Shown here: positions 27,031 through 35,854 of the stretch, piece by piece
How the letters are laid out: each line of letters begins with the position of its first letter
How positions within the stretch are numbered: position 1 is the stretch's first letter
Source: an uncultured Parabacteroides sp.
GTDB lineage: Bacteria > Bacteroidota > Bacteroidia > Bacteroidales > Tannerellaceae
Reading direction: 5' to 3'
Length of the DNA: 64,000 nt
NCBI RefSeq assembly: GCF_902493135.1
Contig: NZ_CABUOD010000002.1
Span: forward strand, 117,361-181,360
Made by a program: the position numbers and the translations under genes
Notes under the pieces: generated by a model
The model's input: the letters and a program-made list of their open reading frames with translations, nothing else
Databases searched by the model: none
Told to the model about the DNA's origin: nothing

Positions 27031-28047
27031 TTATTTTCTCTCCTCTATAATAATCTCGCCACCAACCTTTTTGTACATAATCGGTGCCGTAAGACTAATC
27101 AATTCAATCACATTTTCCAGACTATTATTTTTGATAACTCCGGAAAAACGATAACGCCTTACCTTTTCAGAAGCGAACCGTACTTTCACATTGTATAAAC
27201 GATCCAACATTACGGCTACTTCTTCCATTGTTTCTCCTTTAAAAACAAGCTCATTATCTTTCCACATCCGAGCGTAGGCTGCAAGGTCATCGGATACAAT
27301 CATTCTGCGTGAAGACTTATCAAAACTCAAACTCTCATCAGGTTTCAAAATGACTTCATCTTTTCCTACCGATGTACGGACTTTCCCTTCAAAAAGGGTT
27401 GTTGTCAGCTCTCTATCCTCCTGATAGGCTCGCACATTGAAAGTTGTGCCTAACGCCTCGACCTCCATTTCTCCGGCTTTCACTATAAATCGCGAAGTGG
27501 AATCTTTTGCTACTTCAAAATAGCCTTCTCCAGACAACACAACCTGACGATTCCCTTTCCCGTAATTACCATTATAACTCAATTCCGTATGAGAATTCAA
27601 CCAGACTCTTGTTCCATCCGGCAATATGACGCTGGCCCGTTGTCCTTTATCGACCAAAACCTTATAGGTCTGCGATGAATAATTTTCCGTTTTATCCGCC
27701 CAATTCATATATAGATGACCAAAAGTCGTTAAGATTAAAAGGAACACAACAGCTGCGGCATACGGCAACCACTGAAGAAACGATCGCTTTCGAACTGATT
27801 TTTGTTCCTTCTTCCTCTCTCTTCCTGCATGTATCCGGCTCTGAATATTCCGGAACATCCGATTCTGAATTTCGGCCGGAAGTTCTTTTCCCCCTGCCTC
27901 CGCCCAAGATTGGCGATAATGTTGAAACAATAACTCACGGGCTTCAGGTTGTTTGAACCATGCCCACAACTCATGTTCCTGTTCAGCAGGAAGTTCACCA
28001 CGCACAAAGCGATTCAGCAACTCGATGTATATATCTTTTCTTTCCAT
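27031..28047 (-). CDS. FecR family anti-sigma factor
   Basis: A 338-aa single-pass inner-membrane regulator. The N-terminal cytoplasmic part (about 1-85) binds the sigma factor. The membrane segment is LPYAAAVVFLLILTTFGHLY near residues 93-112. The periplasmic FecR domain includes VLVDKGQRASVILPDGTRVWLNS, and a C-terminal STN-like domain (VAVMLDRLYNVKVRF) contacts the receptor. It lies between the ECF sigma gene and susC. It is expected to hold the sigma factor until the SusC protein signals ligand uptake. Confidence 0.93.
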   Translation of the reverse strand: MERKDIYIELLNRFVRGELPAEQEHELWAWFKQPEARELLFQHYRQSWAEAGGKELPAEIQNRMFRNIQSRIHAGRERKKEQKSVRKRSFLQWLPYAAAVVFLLILTTFGHLYMNWADKTENYSSQTYKVLVDKGQRASVILPDGTRVWLNSHTELSYNGNYGKGNRQVVLSGEGYFEVAKDSTSRFIVKAGEMEVEALGTTFNVRAYQEDRELTTTLFEGKVRTSVGKDEVILKPDESLSFDKSSRRMIVSDDLAAYARMWKDNELVFKGETMEEVAVMLDRLYNVKVRFASEKVRRYRFSGVIKNNSLENVIELISLTAPIMYKKVGGEIIIEERK

Positions 28048-28101
28048 CCTCTATATTGTATATCCTACATAAGGAGAAATCACTTACAAAGGCATTTATA
28101 T

Positions 28102-28677
28102 TTAACACTGATTAACCAAATAACAAAAAAGGAGTATCCACCTTTTATCCGAAGGCAGTTTAGATCGTAAATATTGAAAAGAGCGATAAAGCTGTGTCTC
28201 TACCGTTTTTTCTGAAATGGATAATTTATGGGCTATCTCTTTATTGGAAAGTTGTTCGAAACGGCTTAAACGAAATATTTCTCTTCGGGCAGGAGGCAGG
28301 TTTTCAATTAAAAGTTCAATATATTCAAGAAGGGAATTCGTATCGTGTCGTTCCTCTTCTCTTGAATCATCACTTAGATCAATATTCTCAACATGCAACG
28401 TTGCATGTTGAGACAGACGGAATTCCGTCTCCTTAAAAACAAAATGCCGGGCAATCGTAAACAGGTAAGCCGTGATCCCTAACTCAAGCTCTATTTGTTC
28501 GCGCTTTTCCCAAATTTTCAGAAAGACATTCTGCGTCAAATCTTCTGCAAGAGATTTATCAAACAATAAAGAGTTGATGAAGTTATAAACTTGAGGGCTG
28601 TAAGTCCAATACAAATCCTCAAAAGCTTTTTCTTCACCAGCTTTCAAACGTTTCAATAAATCTTCATTGACTCTCAT
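28102..28677 (-). CDS. ECF RNA polymerase sigma factor (sigma-70 family)
   Basis: Sigma factor of the FecI-like group that should direct transcription of the downstream receptor and glycosidase genes. Region 2 contains FEDLYWTYSPQVYNFINSLL and AEDLTQNVFLKIWEKREQ; region 4 is LPPARREIFRLSRFEQLSNKEIAHKLSISEKTVETQLYRSF, a helix-turn-helix. I choose the ATG at 28677 (191 aa). A perfect -7 box on the minus strand at 28709-28716 puts the transcript start near 28702, so the earlier ATG at 28704 would not be transcribed. Fifty-four bases separate it from fecR. Confidence 0.92.
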   Translation of the reverse strand: MRVNEDLLKRLKAGEEKAFEDLYWTYSPQVYNFINSLLFDKSLAEDLTQNVFLKIWEKREQIELELGITAYLFTIARHFVFKETEFRLSQHATLHVENIDLSDDSREEERHDTNSLLEYIELLIENLPPARREIFRLSRFEQLSNKEIAHKLSISEKTVETQLYRSFQYLRSKLPSDKRWILLFCYLVNQC

Positions 28678-28708
28678 CTTATGTCGTTTTTTATAAATTC
28701 GCATTAGA

Positions 28709-28752
28709 CAAATTTACCCAAGTATATAACAATAAACTATATACTTGGGTAA
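28709..28752 (-). promoter_or_regulatory. ECF sigma promoter overlapping a perfect 15-bp inverted repeat
   Basis: The -7 box TAAATTTG (28709-28716, minus strand) touches a hairpin with perfect 15-bp arms 28714-28728 and 28738-28752. The hairpin also lies 48 bases after the M16 peptidase stop and can terminate that transcript. It may alternatively be an operator that covers the promoter. Confidence 0.55.
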
Positions 28753-28799
28753 TCTTATTCAGAAGAGACCATCTTCTTCCTCTACAAAAATTGCGACAA

Positions 28800-31712
28800 T
28801 CAATATCCGAACAACTCTTCCTGCGTCAGCTTCTGGATCGGACCATATTGTGACAGGCCTTTCAGATCGAGATCCTTTTCATCGCCTAATACACAATAGA
28901 TATAGGTACGCCCTTTTACCCATTTTTCCTGGAATGCCTTGATTTCGGGCAATGTCATTGTCTGCGCCTTCTCGAACAGTTCTTTACGGCTGTCCGTGTT
29001 CAGACCTAAATCCTGAGCATTCAGATAAGACCAAAGAACGTCCGATTTGGTAATACGCTCCGTACGCAAACGGGTGATAAGAGCGTCTTTAGCCAAATTG
29101 AACGCTTTTTCTGATTCCGGCATATTATTGATAATTTCGTCGAAAGCCTTCAGGGCATCGATCATCTTATCGTTCTGAGTCGCGATAAACGTACGGTAGA
29201 CATACGGATATTTCAGTTTGGACGGAGTAATCAGGAAAGCACCTGCGGAATAAGCCAAGCCACGCGATTCACGCATTTCCTGGAATACGATCGCGTTCAT
29301 TCCGCCACCGAAGTATTCGTTATACATGTCCAATGTAGGCTGGATAGCCGGATCGAACTTTTCGCCCCGGTTAGAGACTGCCGAGAAATAAATCTGTTTA
29401 GCATCGTACTGTGCAAGCAGGACTTTATTTTCAGGAGTTTCCTGCTGACTGAACTCGATGGCTGCCGGAACCGGTTGCAGCTGGTCGGGAACATTATGAT
29501 ATTGTTTGATGATATCCAGAACGGCCTGCGGTTTTTCCGGACCATAATACAAGATCTTATGATCGAATGAGTTGATCTTATGAATGCGGTCCACCAGTTC
29601 CTGCGGGTCCATCTGCTGCAACTCGGCAGTTGTCAGCACATTTGTGGCAGGAGACTTCGGGCCCCAGATAGCATACTGGATCAGCTTGTTGAAATTCTGT
29701 CCCTGATTCAATTTGGCATCAACCCGTTTCTTCAGGATATCACCGGCAAGATTCCCATAAGCTTCTTTATTAACCTGTGCATCGGCCAGGATTTCCTCAA
29801 ACAGAGCCATTGCTTTCGGCATATTTTCCTTTAGGCCTTCCAGCATCACATACGTGCGGTCCGAACCGGGGAATACGTTGAAGTAACAAGCCAGTTTGTA
29901 GAACTCCTCATTGATTTCCTTCAAGCTCATTTTAGATGTACCCAAATACTTCATATATTCGAAAGCGGTACCCATTGCCTTATCGTTATTCGTACCCATA
30001 TCGAATACATACATCAGAGAGAAGAGATCATTGGAAGTATTCTCCTTGTACAATACCGGGATATTGGATTGGGCAGTCAGTTTTTGCAAATCCTTACCAT
30101 AATCCAGGAATACCGGTTCGATCGGAGCCACTTGTGAAGCCTGTATTTCTTTCAGGAACATACTTGAGCTGTCGCGATTCATCACGATCGGAGTGATTTT
30201 AGGTTTGTCGATCTTCTTTTCGTTCGGATCTTTGCCTTGTTTCTTATAGATAAGCGCATAGTTGTCACCGAAATACTTGTTGGCAAAATCGACGATCTGC
30301 TGTTTCGTCACTTTGCTCATGCGATCTAACGAAGCGACTTCATCTTTCCAATCGACACCGTCGATGAAAGAAGAGACAAACATATCGGCACGGCCGTCGT
30401 TACGATCCATCCGGTACATTTGCATCAGTTTATAGTTATTGATCGCAGCCTCCAACAAACCTTCGTCAAACTCCCCTTTCTTCAGTTTCTCGATTTCAGC
30501 CAGGAAAAGATCTTTCACTTCATCCAATGTCTGTCCCTGCTTCGGGCGGCCGTTAATAACAAAAGCATTGTAATCAGACATTCCGTATGTTCCGGCATAG
30601 CAGCTCAGCACTTTCTGTTGCTGGACCAAATCGACATCCAATAAACCGGCTTTACCGTTATTGATAATATCGCCTGTCAGGTTCAGCAAATCCTGGTCAG
30701 GAGAAGCAGCCCCAGGAAAACGCCAACCCAATGTCACGTTTTCGGCATCGACTCCCAACACTTCTTTGACAACCGGCGCCTTAATCGGAGACTCATGCGT
30801 CACCGGCAACTTCGGCAGGTTGGGGTTCGGTTTCAAGTGACCGAAATATTTATTGATCGTCCCGATCATCTGGTCCGGATCGAAATCTCCGGACAGACAG
30901 ATTGCCATATTGTTAGGGACATACCAGGTTTTATGGTAGTTCTTGATATTCGTGATAGACGGGTTCTTCAGATTTTCCTGTGTTCCGAGGACAGTCTGCG
31001 TCCCATAAGGATGATCGGGGAAAAGAGCGGTCAGGACAGCTTCATACACTTTACGCCCATCACTGGTAAGAGACATGTTCTTTTCTTCATACACAGTCTC
31101 AAGTTCCGTATGGAAACCACGGATTACATTGTTTTCAAAACGGTCCGCCTGTATCTTTGCCCAGTTGTCGATCTGGTTGGAAGGAATATCTTCCACATAG
31201 ACCGTCTGGTCAAAACCGGTGTATGCATTCGTTCCGGTCGCACCGATAGCAGACATCAGTTTATCGTATTCGTTCGGAATTGCCAACTTCGAAGCCTCAT
31301 AGGACACACTGTCTATCTGATGATAAATAGCCTGGCGTTCCGCCTCATCGGTAGTCTTACGATACACTTCAAAAAGCTGTTCGATCTGATCGAGCATCGG
31401 TTTTTCCTGTTCGTAATTCTGCGTGCCGAACTGCTGAGTCCCTTTAAACATCAAGTGTTCAAAATAGTGCGCCAGACCGGTCGTTTCGGCGGGATCGTTC
31501 TTACCACCCACGCGAACGGCGATATACGTTTGAATACGCGGGGTCTCTTTATTCACAGTCATATACACTTTCAAGCCGTTATCCAGAGTATAGATACGGG
31601 CTTTCAGAGGATCGTTCGGGACCGACTCGTATTTGAACGGGGAAGTCTCTGCACATGCGGTAGCCAAAAGGAGAAGAAAGGCTAACTGAAGAAACTGAAT
31701 CGTTTTACGCAT
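28800..31712 (-). CDS. M16 family zinc metallopeptidase, lipoprotein
   Basis: A 970-aa periplasmic or outer-membrane peptidase with two tandem M16 halves. The inverted zinc motif HYFEH is at residues 82-86, with the downstream Glu in ETVYEEKNMSL. The second half lacks the HxxEH motif, as usual. The start is the ATG at 31712, which begins the lipoprotein signal MRKTIQFLQLAFLLLLATAC with Cys20; a longer ORF upstream is non-coding in character. The C-terminal half keeps NEYFGGGMNAIVFQEMRESRGLAYSAGA, the conserved M16 helix. It probably degrades peptides; it stands alone between metK and the sigma gene. Confidence 0.93.
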   Translation of the reverse strand: MRKTIQFLQLAFLLLLATACAETSPFKYESVPNDPLKARIYTLDNGLKVYMTVNKETPRIQTYIAVRVGGKNDPAETTGLAHYFEHLMFKGTQQFGTQNYEQEKPMLDQIEQLFEVYRKTTDEAERQAIYHQIDSVSYEASKLAIPNEYDKLMSAIGATGTNAYTGFDQTVYVEDIPSNQIDNWAKIQADRFENNVIRGFHTELETVYEEKNMSLTSDGRKVYEAVLTALFPDHPYGTQTVLGTQENLKNPSITNIKNYHKTWYVPNNMAICLSGDFDPDQMIGTINKYFGHLKPNPNLPKLPVTHESPIKAPVVKEVLGVDAENVTLGWRFPGAASPDQDLLNLTGDIINNGKAGLLDVDLVQQQKVLSCYAGTYGMSDYNAFVINGRPKQGQTLDEVKDLFLAEIEKLKKGEFDEGLLEAAINNYKLMQMYRMDRNDGRADMFVSSFIDGVDWKDEVASLDRMSKVTKQQIVDFANKYFGDNYALIYKKQGKDPNEKKIDKPKITPIVMNRDSSSMFLKEIQASQVAPIEPVFLDYGKDLQKLTAQSNIPVLYKENTSNDLFSLMYVFDMGTNNDKAMGTAFEYMKYLGTSKMSLKEINEEFYKLACYFNVFPGSDRTYVMLEGLKENMPKAMALFEEILADAQVNKEAYGNLAGDILKKRVDAKLNQGQNFNKLIQYAIWGPKSPATNVLTTAELQQMDPQELVDRIHKINSFDHKILYYGPEKPQAVLDIIKQYHNVPDQLQPVPAAIEFSQQETPENKVLLAQYDAKQIYFSAVSNRGEKFDPAIQPTLDMYNEYFGGGMNAIVFQEMRESRGLAYSAGAFLITPSKLKYPYVYRTFIATQNDKMIDALKAFDEIINNMPESEKAFNLAKDALITRLRTERITKSDVLWSYLNAQDLGLNTDSRKELFEKAQTMTLPEIKAFQEKWVKGRTYIYCVLGDEKDLDLKGLSQYGPIQKLTQEELFGY

Positions 31713-31761
31713 AAATTTTAGATTTAGATAATTACAAGCATCAAATATATGAAATTTAAAA

Positions 31762-31822
31762 TAAAAATAGCTCCCGCCCGAAAAAAAACGGAACAAGAAC
31801 CGATTTTTTTCAGACGGGAGCT
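31762..31822 (-). terminator. Terminator after metK
   Basis: Arms 31769-31776 and 31815-31822 form a perfect 8-bp GC-rich stem that extends through imperfect pairs into A/T runs. T-rich sequence follows on the minus strand, 27 bases after the metK stop. Confidence 0.75.
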
Positions 31823-31848
31823 AATATAGGTTCGTACAAACGGTTATA

Positions 31849-33135
31849 TTAAAGACCGAATGCTTCCTTTACCTTATCGACATAATCCAGTTTTTCCCAA
31901 GTAAACAGTTCCACTTCGCAGATGGTCGGTTCCGGATTGTAACGAGAAGTAAATGTTTTCGTCACAACCTGTGGTTTACGTCCCATGTGGCCGTAAGATG
32001 CAGTTTCCAGATAGATCGGGTTACGCAATTTCAGACGTTCTTCGATTGCTTTCGGACGCATGTCGAACAGGTTCCAGATCTTTTCTGCTATCTCTCCATC
32101 CGTCATTTTCACATTGGCACGGCCGAACGTATTGACAAAAATATTCATCGGTTTAGCGACACCGATCGCATACGATACCTGTACCAACATTTCATCAGCT
32201 ACACCGGCGGCTACCAGATTCTTCGCGATATGGCGAGCGGCATAAGCGGCAGAACGGTCTACCTTCGAAGGATCTTTTCCTGAGAACGCACCACCGCCGT
32301 GAGCGCCTTTGCCACCGTATGTATCGACGATGATCTTACGGCCTGTCAGACCGGTATCGCCGTGAGGACCGCCGATCACGAACTTCCCGGTCGGATTCAC
32401 ATGATAGATGATATCCTCATTGAACAAAGCCTGGACATGAGCCGGATACTGGGCTTTCACACGCGGGATCAGTATGCACTTCACATCCTCGGCGATCTTT
32501 TTCTGCATAGCCAGATCCGCTTCTTCCTGTGTGATACCTTTTGCCGTGATAAATTCATCATGTTGTGTAGAAACAACAATCGTATCGATGCGCAACGGTT
32601 TTCCGTTATCATCATATTCAATCGTCACCTGGCTCTTTGCATCCGGACGGAGGTAAGGCATCAGGTCGTTTTCATTCTTGCGTATCTCGGCAAGCTCCCA
32701 CAACAGGCTGTGTGAAAGATCCAAAGCCAGAGGCATATAGTTTTCTGTCTCGTTAGTGGCATAACCGAACATCATACCCTGGTCGCCCGCACCCTGGTTA
32801 TAGGGATCTTCGCGCTCGACACCACGGTTAATGTCGCCACTCTGTTCATGGATAGAAGAGAATACGCCACATGATTTCGCTTCAAACTGGTATTCGCTTT
32901 TCGTATAACCAATTTTTTCGATCACGTTACGGGCAACATCCTGTACATCCACGTAAGCACTTGATTTTACTTCTCCAGCCAAGACAACCTGTCCGGTTGT
33001 AACAAGGGTTTCGCAAGCAACTTTAGAGTTCTTGTCATAAGCCAGGAACTCATCCAGCAAAGCATCCGATATCTGATCGGCTACTTTATCGGGGTGCCCT
33101 TCGGACACCGATTCGGAGGTGAATAAATAACTCAT
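31849..33135 (-). CDS. metK: S-adenosylmethionine synthase
   Basis: Makes S-adenosylmethionine from methionine and ATP in the cytoplasm. Signatures are TSESVSEGHPDKVADQISD at residues 6-24, the methionine loop region with GAGDQGMMFGYA near 116, the P-loop-like GGAFSGKDPSKVDRSAAY near 280, and GPHGDTGLTGRKIIVDTYGG. At 428 aa it is somewhat longer than the E. coli enzyme, as is common in Bacteroidota. The leader is long (about 190-215 bases) and AT-rich; I see no known SAM riboswitch in it. Confidence 0.97.
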   Translation of the reverse strand: MSYLFTSESVSEGHPDKVADQISDALLDEFLAYDKNSKVACETLVTTGQVVLAGEVKSSAYVDVQDVARNVIEKIGYTKSEYQFEAKSCGVFSSIHEQSGDINRGVEREDPYNQGAGDQGMMFGYATNETENYMPLALDLSHSLLWELAEIRKNENDLMPYLRPDAKSQVTIEYDDNGKPLRIDTIVVSTQHDEFITAKGITQEEADLAMQKKIAEDVKCILIPRVKAQYPAHVQALFNEDIIYHVNPTGKFVIGGPHGDTGLTGRKIIVDTYGGKGAHGGGAFSGKDPSKVDRSAAYAARHIAKNLVAAGVADEMLVQVSYAIGVAKPMNIFVNTFGRANVKMTDGEIAEKIWNLFDMRPKAIEERLKLRNPIYLETASYGHMGRKPQVVTKTFTSRYNPEPTICEVELFTWEKLDYVDKVKEAFGL

Positions 33136-33327
33136 CGTTTTTTTAATTGAAAATTGAAAATTGAGAGTTGAGAATTAAAAGGCGTAAACCCGATAAAGTC
33201 AACAGACAATTTACAATTGACGGTTAATAAATCAAATAAATGGATTGACGAGGGGAAATTTGCTATGCCGGACGGCAGTAATATAAAGGCTTGTTTTTAG
33301 CATTTTTTCCTGTGGTTGCAAGCAATA

Positions 33328-33382
33328 CAAATCTATCCACATCAATTCGAGCGCAAAAATACAAAACAATTGACAATTGCAA
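33328..33382 (-). promoter_or_regulatory. Two overlapping promoter candidates for metK
   Basis: Minus strand. Candidate 1 is TTG (33354-33356), an 18-base spacer and TAGATTTG (33328-33335). Candidate 2 is TTG (33380-33382), an 18-base spacer and TATTTTTG (33354-33361). Either gives a leader of about 190-215 bases containing AT-rich tandem repeats at 33142-33180. Confidence 0.5.
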
Positions 33383-33396
33383 TTGATAACTGCCAA

Positions 33397-33588
33397 TTAT
33401 TTTTTCTTTTTTGTGTTACGCAACGCTTTTTTATACTTGAACTCCGCTTTCATCTTGGCAGAACCCGATTTATGCGTGCCACGCAGGAAATCAGAAAACT
33501 TGATCTTTTTCTCTCCGGCATTTTCGTCTTTTCCTTTTTTCTTAAAGACCATGCCACCACCGGTCAATATCTTTTCTATATCATTCAT
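33397..33588 (-). CDS. Small basic hypothetical protein downstream of folK
   Basis: A 63-aa protein, about one third Lys/Arg. It begins MNDIEKILTGGGMVFKKKGK and ends in a KKK tail. Its ATG overlaps the folK stop as ATGA (33585-33588), a sign of translational coupling and the main reason to believe it. I recognise no domain. The composition suggests RNA or ribosome contact, but that is guesswork. Confidence 0.55.
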   Translation of the reverse strand: MNDIEKILTGGGMVFKKKGKDENAGEKKIKFSDFLRGTHKSGSAKMKAEFKYKKALRNTKKKK

Positions 33589-34043
33589 AATCGTTCTTTT
33601 AAATCTATTATACGTTCTTTCAACACAGGGTGCACGACAAACGGAGCTATTTCGGACAAAGGATCCATCACGAACTTCCGTTCATGCATAAGAGGGTGCG
33701 GCAAGGTAAGTCCCGGTATCTGCAAAACCTCGTCCTCATACAGAAGGATATCGATATCGATCACGCGGTCATGATAGACACCGTTGCTTTTTTCCACGCG
33801 GCCCAATTCCTTTTCGATCTGCTGGGTTATCTGCAATAATTCCAACGGAGAAAGAGAAGTCTTCAATTTAACAGCCGCATTCAAGAAAAAGTTCTCCGAC
33901 GCGAACCCCCACGGCTCCGTTTCATAGAAACCGGAAAGGGCGAGAATATCTCCCACCCTTTCAGCTAACAACGCCGCGGCTGTTATCATGTTCCGTCGCT
34001 TATTCCCGATATTGGTTCCCAGACCCAGGTATGCAATCGCCAT
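33585..34043 (-). CDS. folK: 2-amino-4-hydroxy-6-hydroxymethyldihydropteridine diphosphokinase
   Basis: Transfers pyrophosphate from ATP to the pterin in folate synthesis. HPPK signatures are YLGLGTNIGNKRRN near residues 5-18, FYETEPWGF near 42, and HDRVIDIDILLYEDEVLQIPGLTLPHPLMHER near 92-123, which holds the two metal-binding aspartates. The start is the ATG at 34043 rather than a GTG two codons upstream; 152 aa. It is the penultimate gene of the ftsX-to-folK cluster, 12 bases after queA. Confidence 0.95.
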   Translation of the reverse strand: MAIAYLGLGTNIGNKRRNMITAAALLAERVGDILALSGFYETEPWGFASENFFLNAAVKLKTSLSPLELLQITQQIEKELGRVEKSNGVYHDRVIDIDILLYEDEVLQIPGLTLPHPLMHERKFVMDPLSEIAPFVVHPVLKERIIDLKERL

Positions 34044-34055
34044 AAGCACCCGTTT

Positions 34056-35105
34056 TTACAGGATCAACATGGCGTCGCCATAAGCGCCGAAACTATATTT
34101 TTCTTTCAATGCGACCTCATAAGCATCCATGATCAGGTCGTATCCGCCGAAAGAGGCCGTCATCATCAACAAGGTGGAGAGCGGCATATGGAAATTTGTG
34201 ATCATGCTGGACGCCACACTGAAGTCATACGGCGGGAAGATGAACTTATTGGTCCACCCTTCAAACTCTTTCAGGTGACCGTCCGTACTGACAGCCGTTT
34301 CGATAGCGCGCATCACGGACGTACCGACCGCACAAATCTGTCGGCCGTTATCCTTTGCCGTATTCACGATGTTGACGACATCTCCGTTCACGACCATTTG
34401 TTCGGAATCCATCTTATGCTTGGTCAGATCTTCCACATCGATTTCGCGGAAGTTGCCCAGACCGGAATGCAATGTCAGGAAAGCGAACTGGCAATCCTTG
34501 ATCTCCAGACGTTTCATCAGCTCGCGGCTGAAATGAAGACCTGCGGCGGGAGCCACGACAGCCCCTTCCTCCGTCGCAAAAATATTCTGGTAACGATCTT
34601 CGTCATCCGGTTCTACCGGACGGTCGATATATTTAGGCAGCGGGGTTTCGCCCAATGCGTACAATGCCTTTTTAAATTCATCATGGTTCCCGTCATAAAG
34701 GAAACGCAAGGTACGGCCGCGTGATGTCGTGTTGTCGATCACTTCAGCCACCATCGAATCGTCTTCACCAAAATACAATTTATTACCGATACGGATTTTA
34801 CGGGCGGGATCGACCAATACATCCCAAAGGCGGAGATCTTCGTTCAACTCACGCAACAGAAAGACCTCGATACGAGCGCCGGTCTTTTCCTTGTTTCCGT
34901 ATAAACGGGCAGGAAAAACCTTCGTGTTATTGAAGATGAACACATCTTTTTCGCCGAAATAGCTGAGCAAGTCTTTGAATACCTTATGCTCGATCTCTCC
35001 GGTCTTGCGATTGACAACCATCATCCTGGACTCGTCCCTGTTCTTTGCCGGATGGAGAGCGATCAGCTCCTGCGGTAAGTTAAATTTGAATTTCGACAGC
35101 TTCAT
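34056..35105 (-). CDS. queA: S-adenosylmethionine:tRNA ribosyltransferase-isomerase
   Basis: Adds the cyclopentene ring of epoxyqueuosine to tRNA, using SAM as ribosyl donor. At 349 aa it has the family motifs: FNLPQELIALHPAKNRDESRMMV at the N-terminus, FIFNNTKVFPARLYG near 55, EGAVVAPAAGLHFSRELM near 180, TLHSGLGNFREI near 213, and the C-terminal MITNFHMPLSTLLMM. Its neighbour truB is also a tRNA-modification gene; 36 bases separate them. Confidence 0.96.
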   Translation of the reverse strand: MKLSKFKFNLPQELIALHPAKNRDESRMMVVNRKTGEIEHKVFKDLLSYFGEKDVFIFNNTKVFPARLYGNKEKTGARIEVFLLRELNEDLRLWDVLVDPARKIRIGNKLYFGEDDSMVAEVIDNTTSRGRTLRFLYDGNHDEFKKALYALGETPLPKYIDRPVEPDDEDRYQNIFATEEGAVVAPAAGLHFSRELMKRLEIKDCQFAFLTLHSGLGNFREIDVEDLTKHKMDSEQMVVNGDVVNIVNTAKDNGRQICAVGTSVMRAIETAVSTDGHLKEFEGWTNKFIFPPYDFSVASSMITNFHMPLSTLLMMTASFGGYDLIMDAYEVALKEKYSFGAYGDAMLIL

Positions 35106-35141
35106 AATATAAATTCTATTTTTATTTTATTCTTATCATTA

Positions 35142-35852
35142 CTACTCCTCACAATCCTTCCCGATTGCGATATTTTCATCTAAAAAAGCATCGATATCAT
35201 CGGGAGACATGCATTTGTCCAGCGTGATATCTCCTATACGAGTCCGTTCGAGAGCGGTCAGATGGGCGCCCGACCGGAGAGCGACACCGATATCACGTGC
35301 CAAAGCGCGGATATAAGTTCCCTTGCTGCAAACCACCCGGATCTTGATAACCGGCAGGTCACACTCCAACAGCTCCATCTCATCGATCACAAGCGTCTTG
35401 GATTTCAATTCCACCTCTTCTCCCTTGCGTGCCAGTTCATACGCCCGCTTCCCATCCACCTTGCAAGCCGAAAAAACCGGCGGGATCTGCTGGATCGTTC
35501 CCACGAACGACTGTAACACCCTCTCTACTTCCTCACGGGTAATATGTTCTGTCGGATACACTCCGTCTATCTCTTTTTCCAAATCAAAAGAAGGAGTCGT
35601 TTCCCCCAACTTCAAGGTAGCGACATACTCTTTCGTCTGATACTGAAATTCATCGATCCTCTTGGTGGCCTTGCCCGTACAAACGATCATCACCCCTGTC
35701 GCCAACGGATCCAACGTTCCGGCGTGTCCCACTTTTATCTTTTTCACCTTCAGTTTCCGCGATAATTTATACCGGAACTTGTTCACCAGGTCAAAGGAAG
35801 TCCACTTCAAGGGCTTATTGAAATATAATACTTCTCCTGCTATAAAATCCAT
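35142..35852 (-). CDS. truB: tRNA pseudouridine(55) synthase
   Basis: Makes pseudouridine 55 in the T loop of tRNAs. The catalytic Asp lies in KVGHAGTLDPLATGVM near residues 41-56, with KPLKWTSFDLVNKFR near the N-terminus and CSKGTYIRALARDIGVALRSGAHLTALERTRIG near 174-206. It is 236 aa and lacks a long PUA domain, like other Bacteroidota TruB. Two bases separate it from uppP, so it is in the same operon. Confidence 0.95.
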   Translation of the reverse strand: MDFIAGEVLYFNKPLKWTSFDLVNKFRYKLSRKLKVKKIKVGHAGTLDPLATGVMIVCTGKATKRIDEFQYQTKEYVATLKLGETTPSFDLEKEIDGVYPTEHITREEVERVLQSFVGTIQQIPPVFSACKVDGKRAYELARKGEEVELKSKTLVIDEMELLECDLPVIKIRVVCSKGTYIRALARDIGVALRSGAHLTALERTRIGDITLDKCMSPDDIDAFLDENIAIGKDCEE

Positions 35853-35854
35853 TC

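Noticed and set aside
30795..31685. Plus-strand ORF of 296 codons opposite the M16 peptidase
   Set aside because: Shadow of a well-supported gene; no recognisable motif or start signal.
33136..33330. Known SAM riboswitch in the metK leader
   Set aside because: I find none of the conserved cores of SAM-I, SAM-II or SAM/SAH types by eye.
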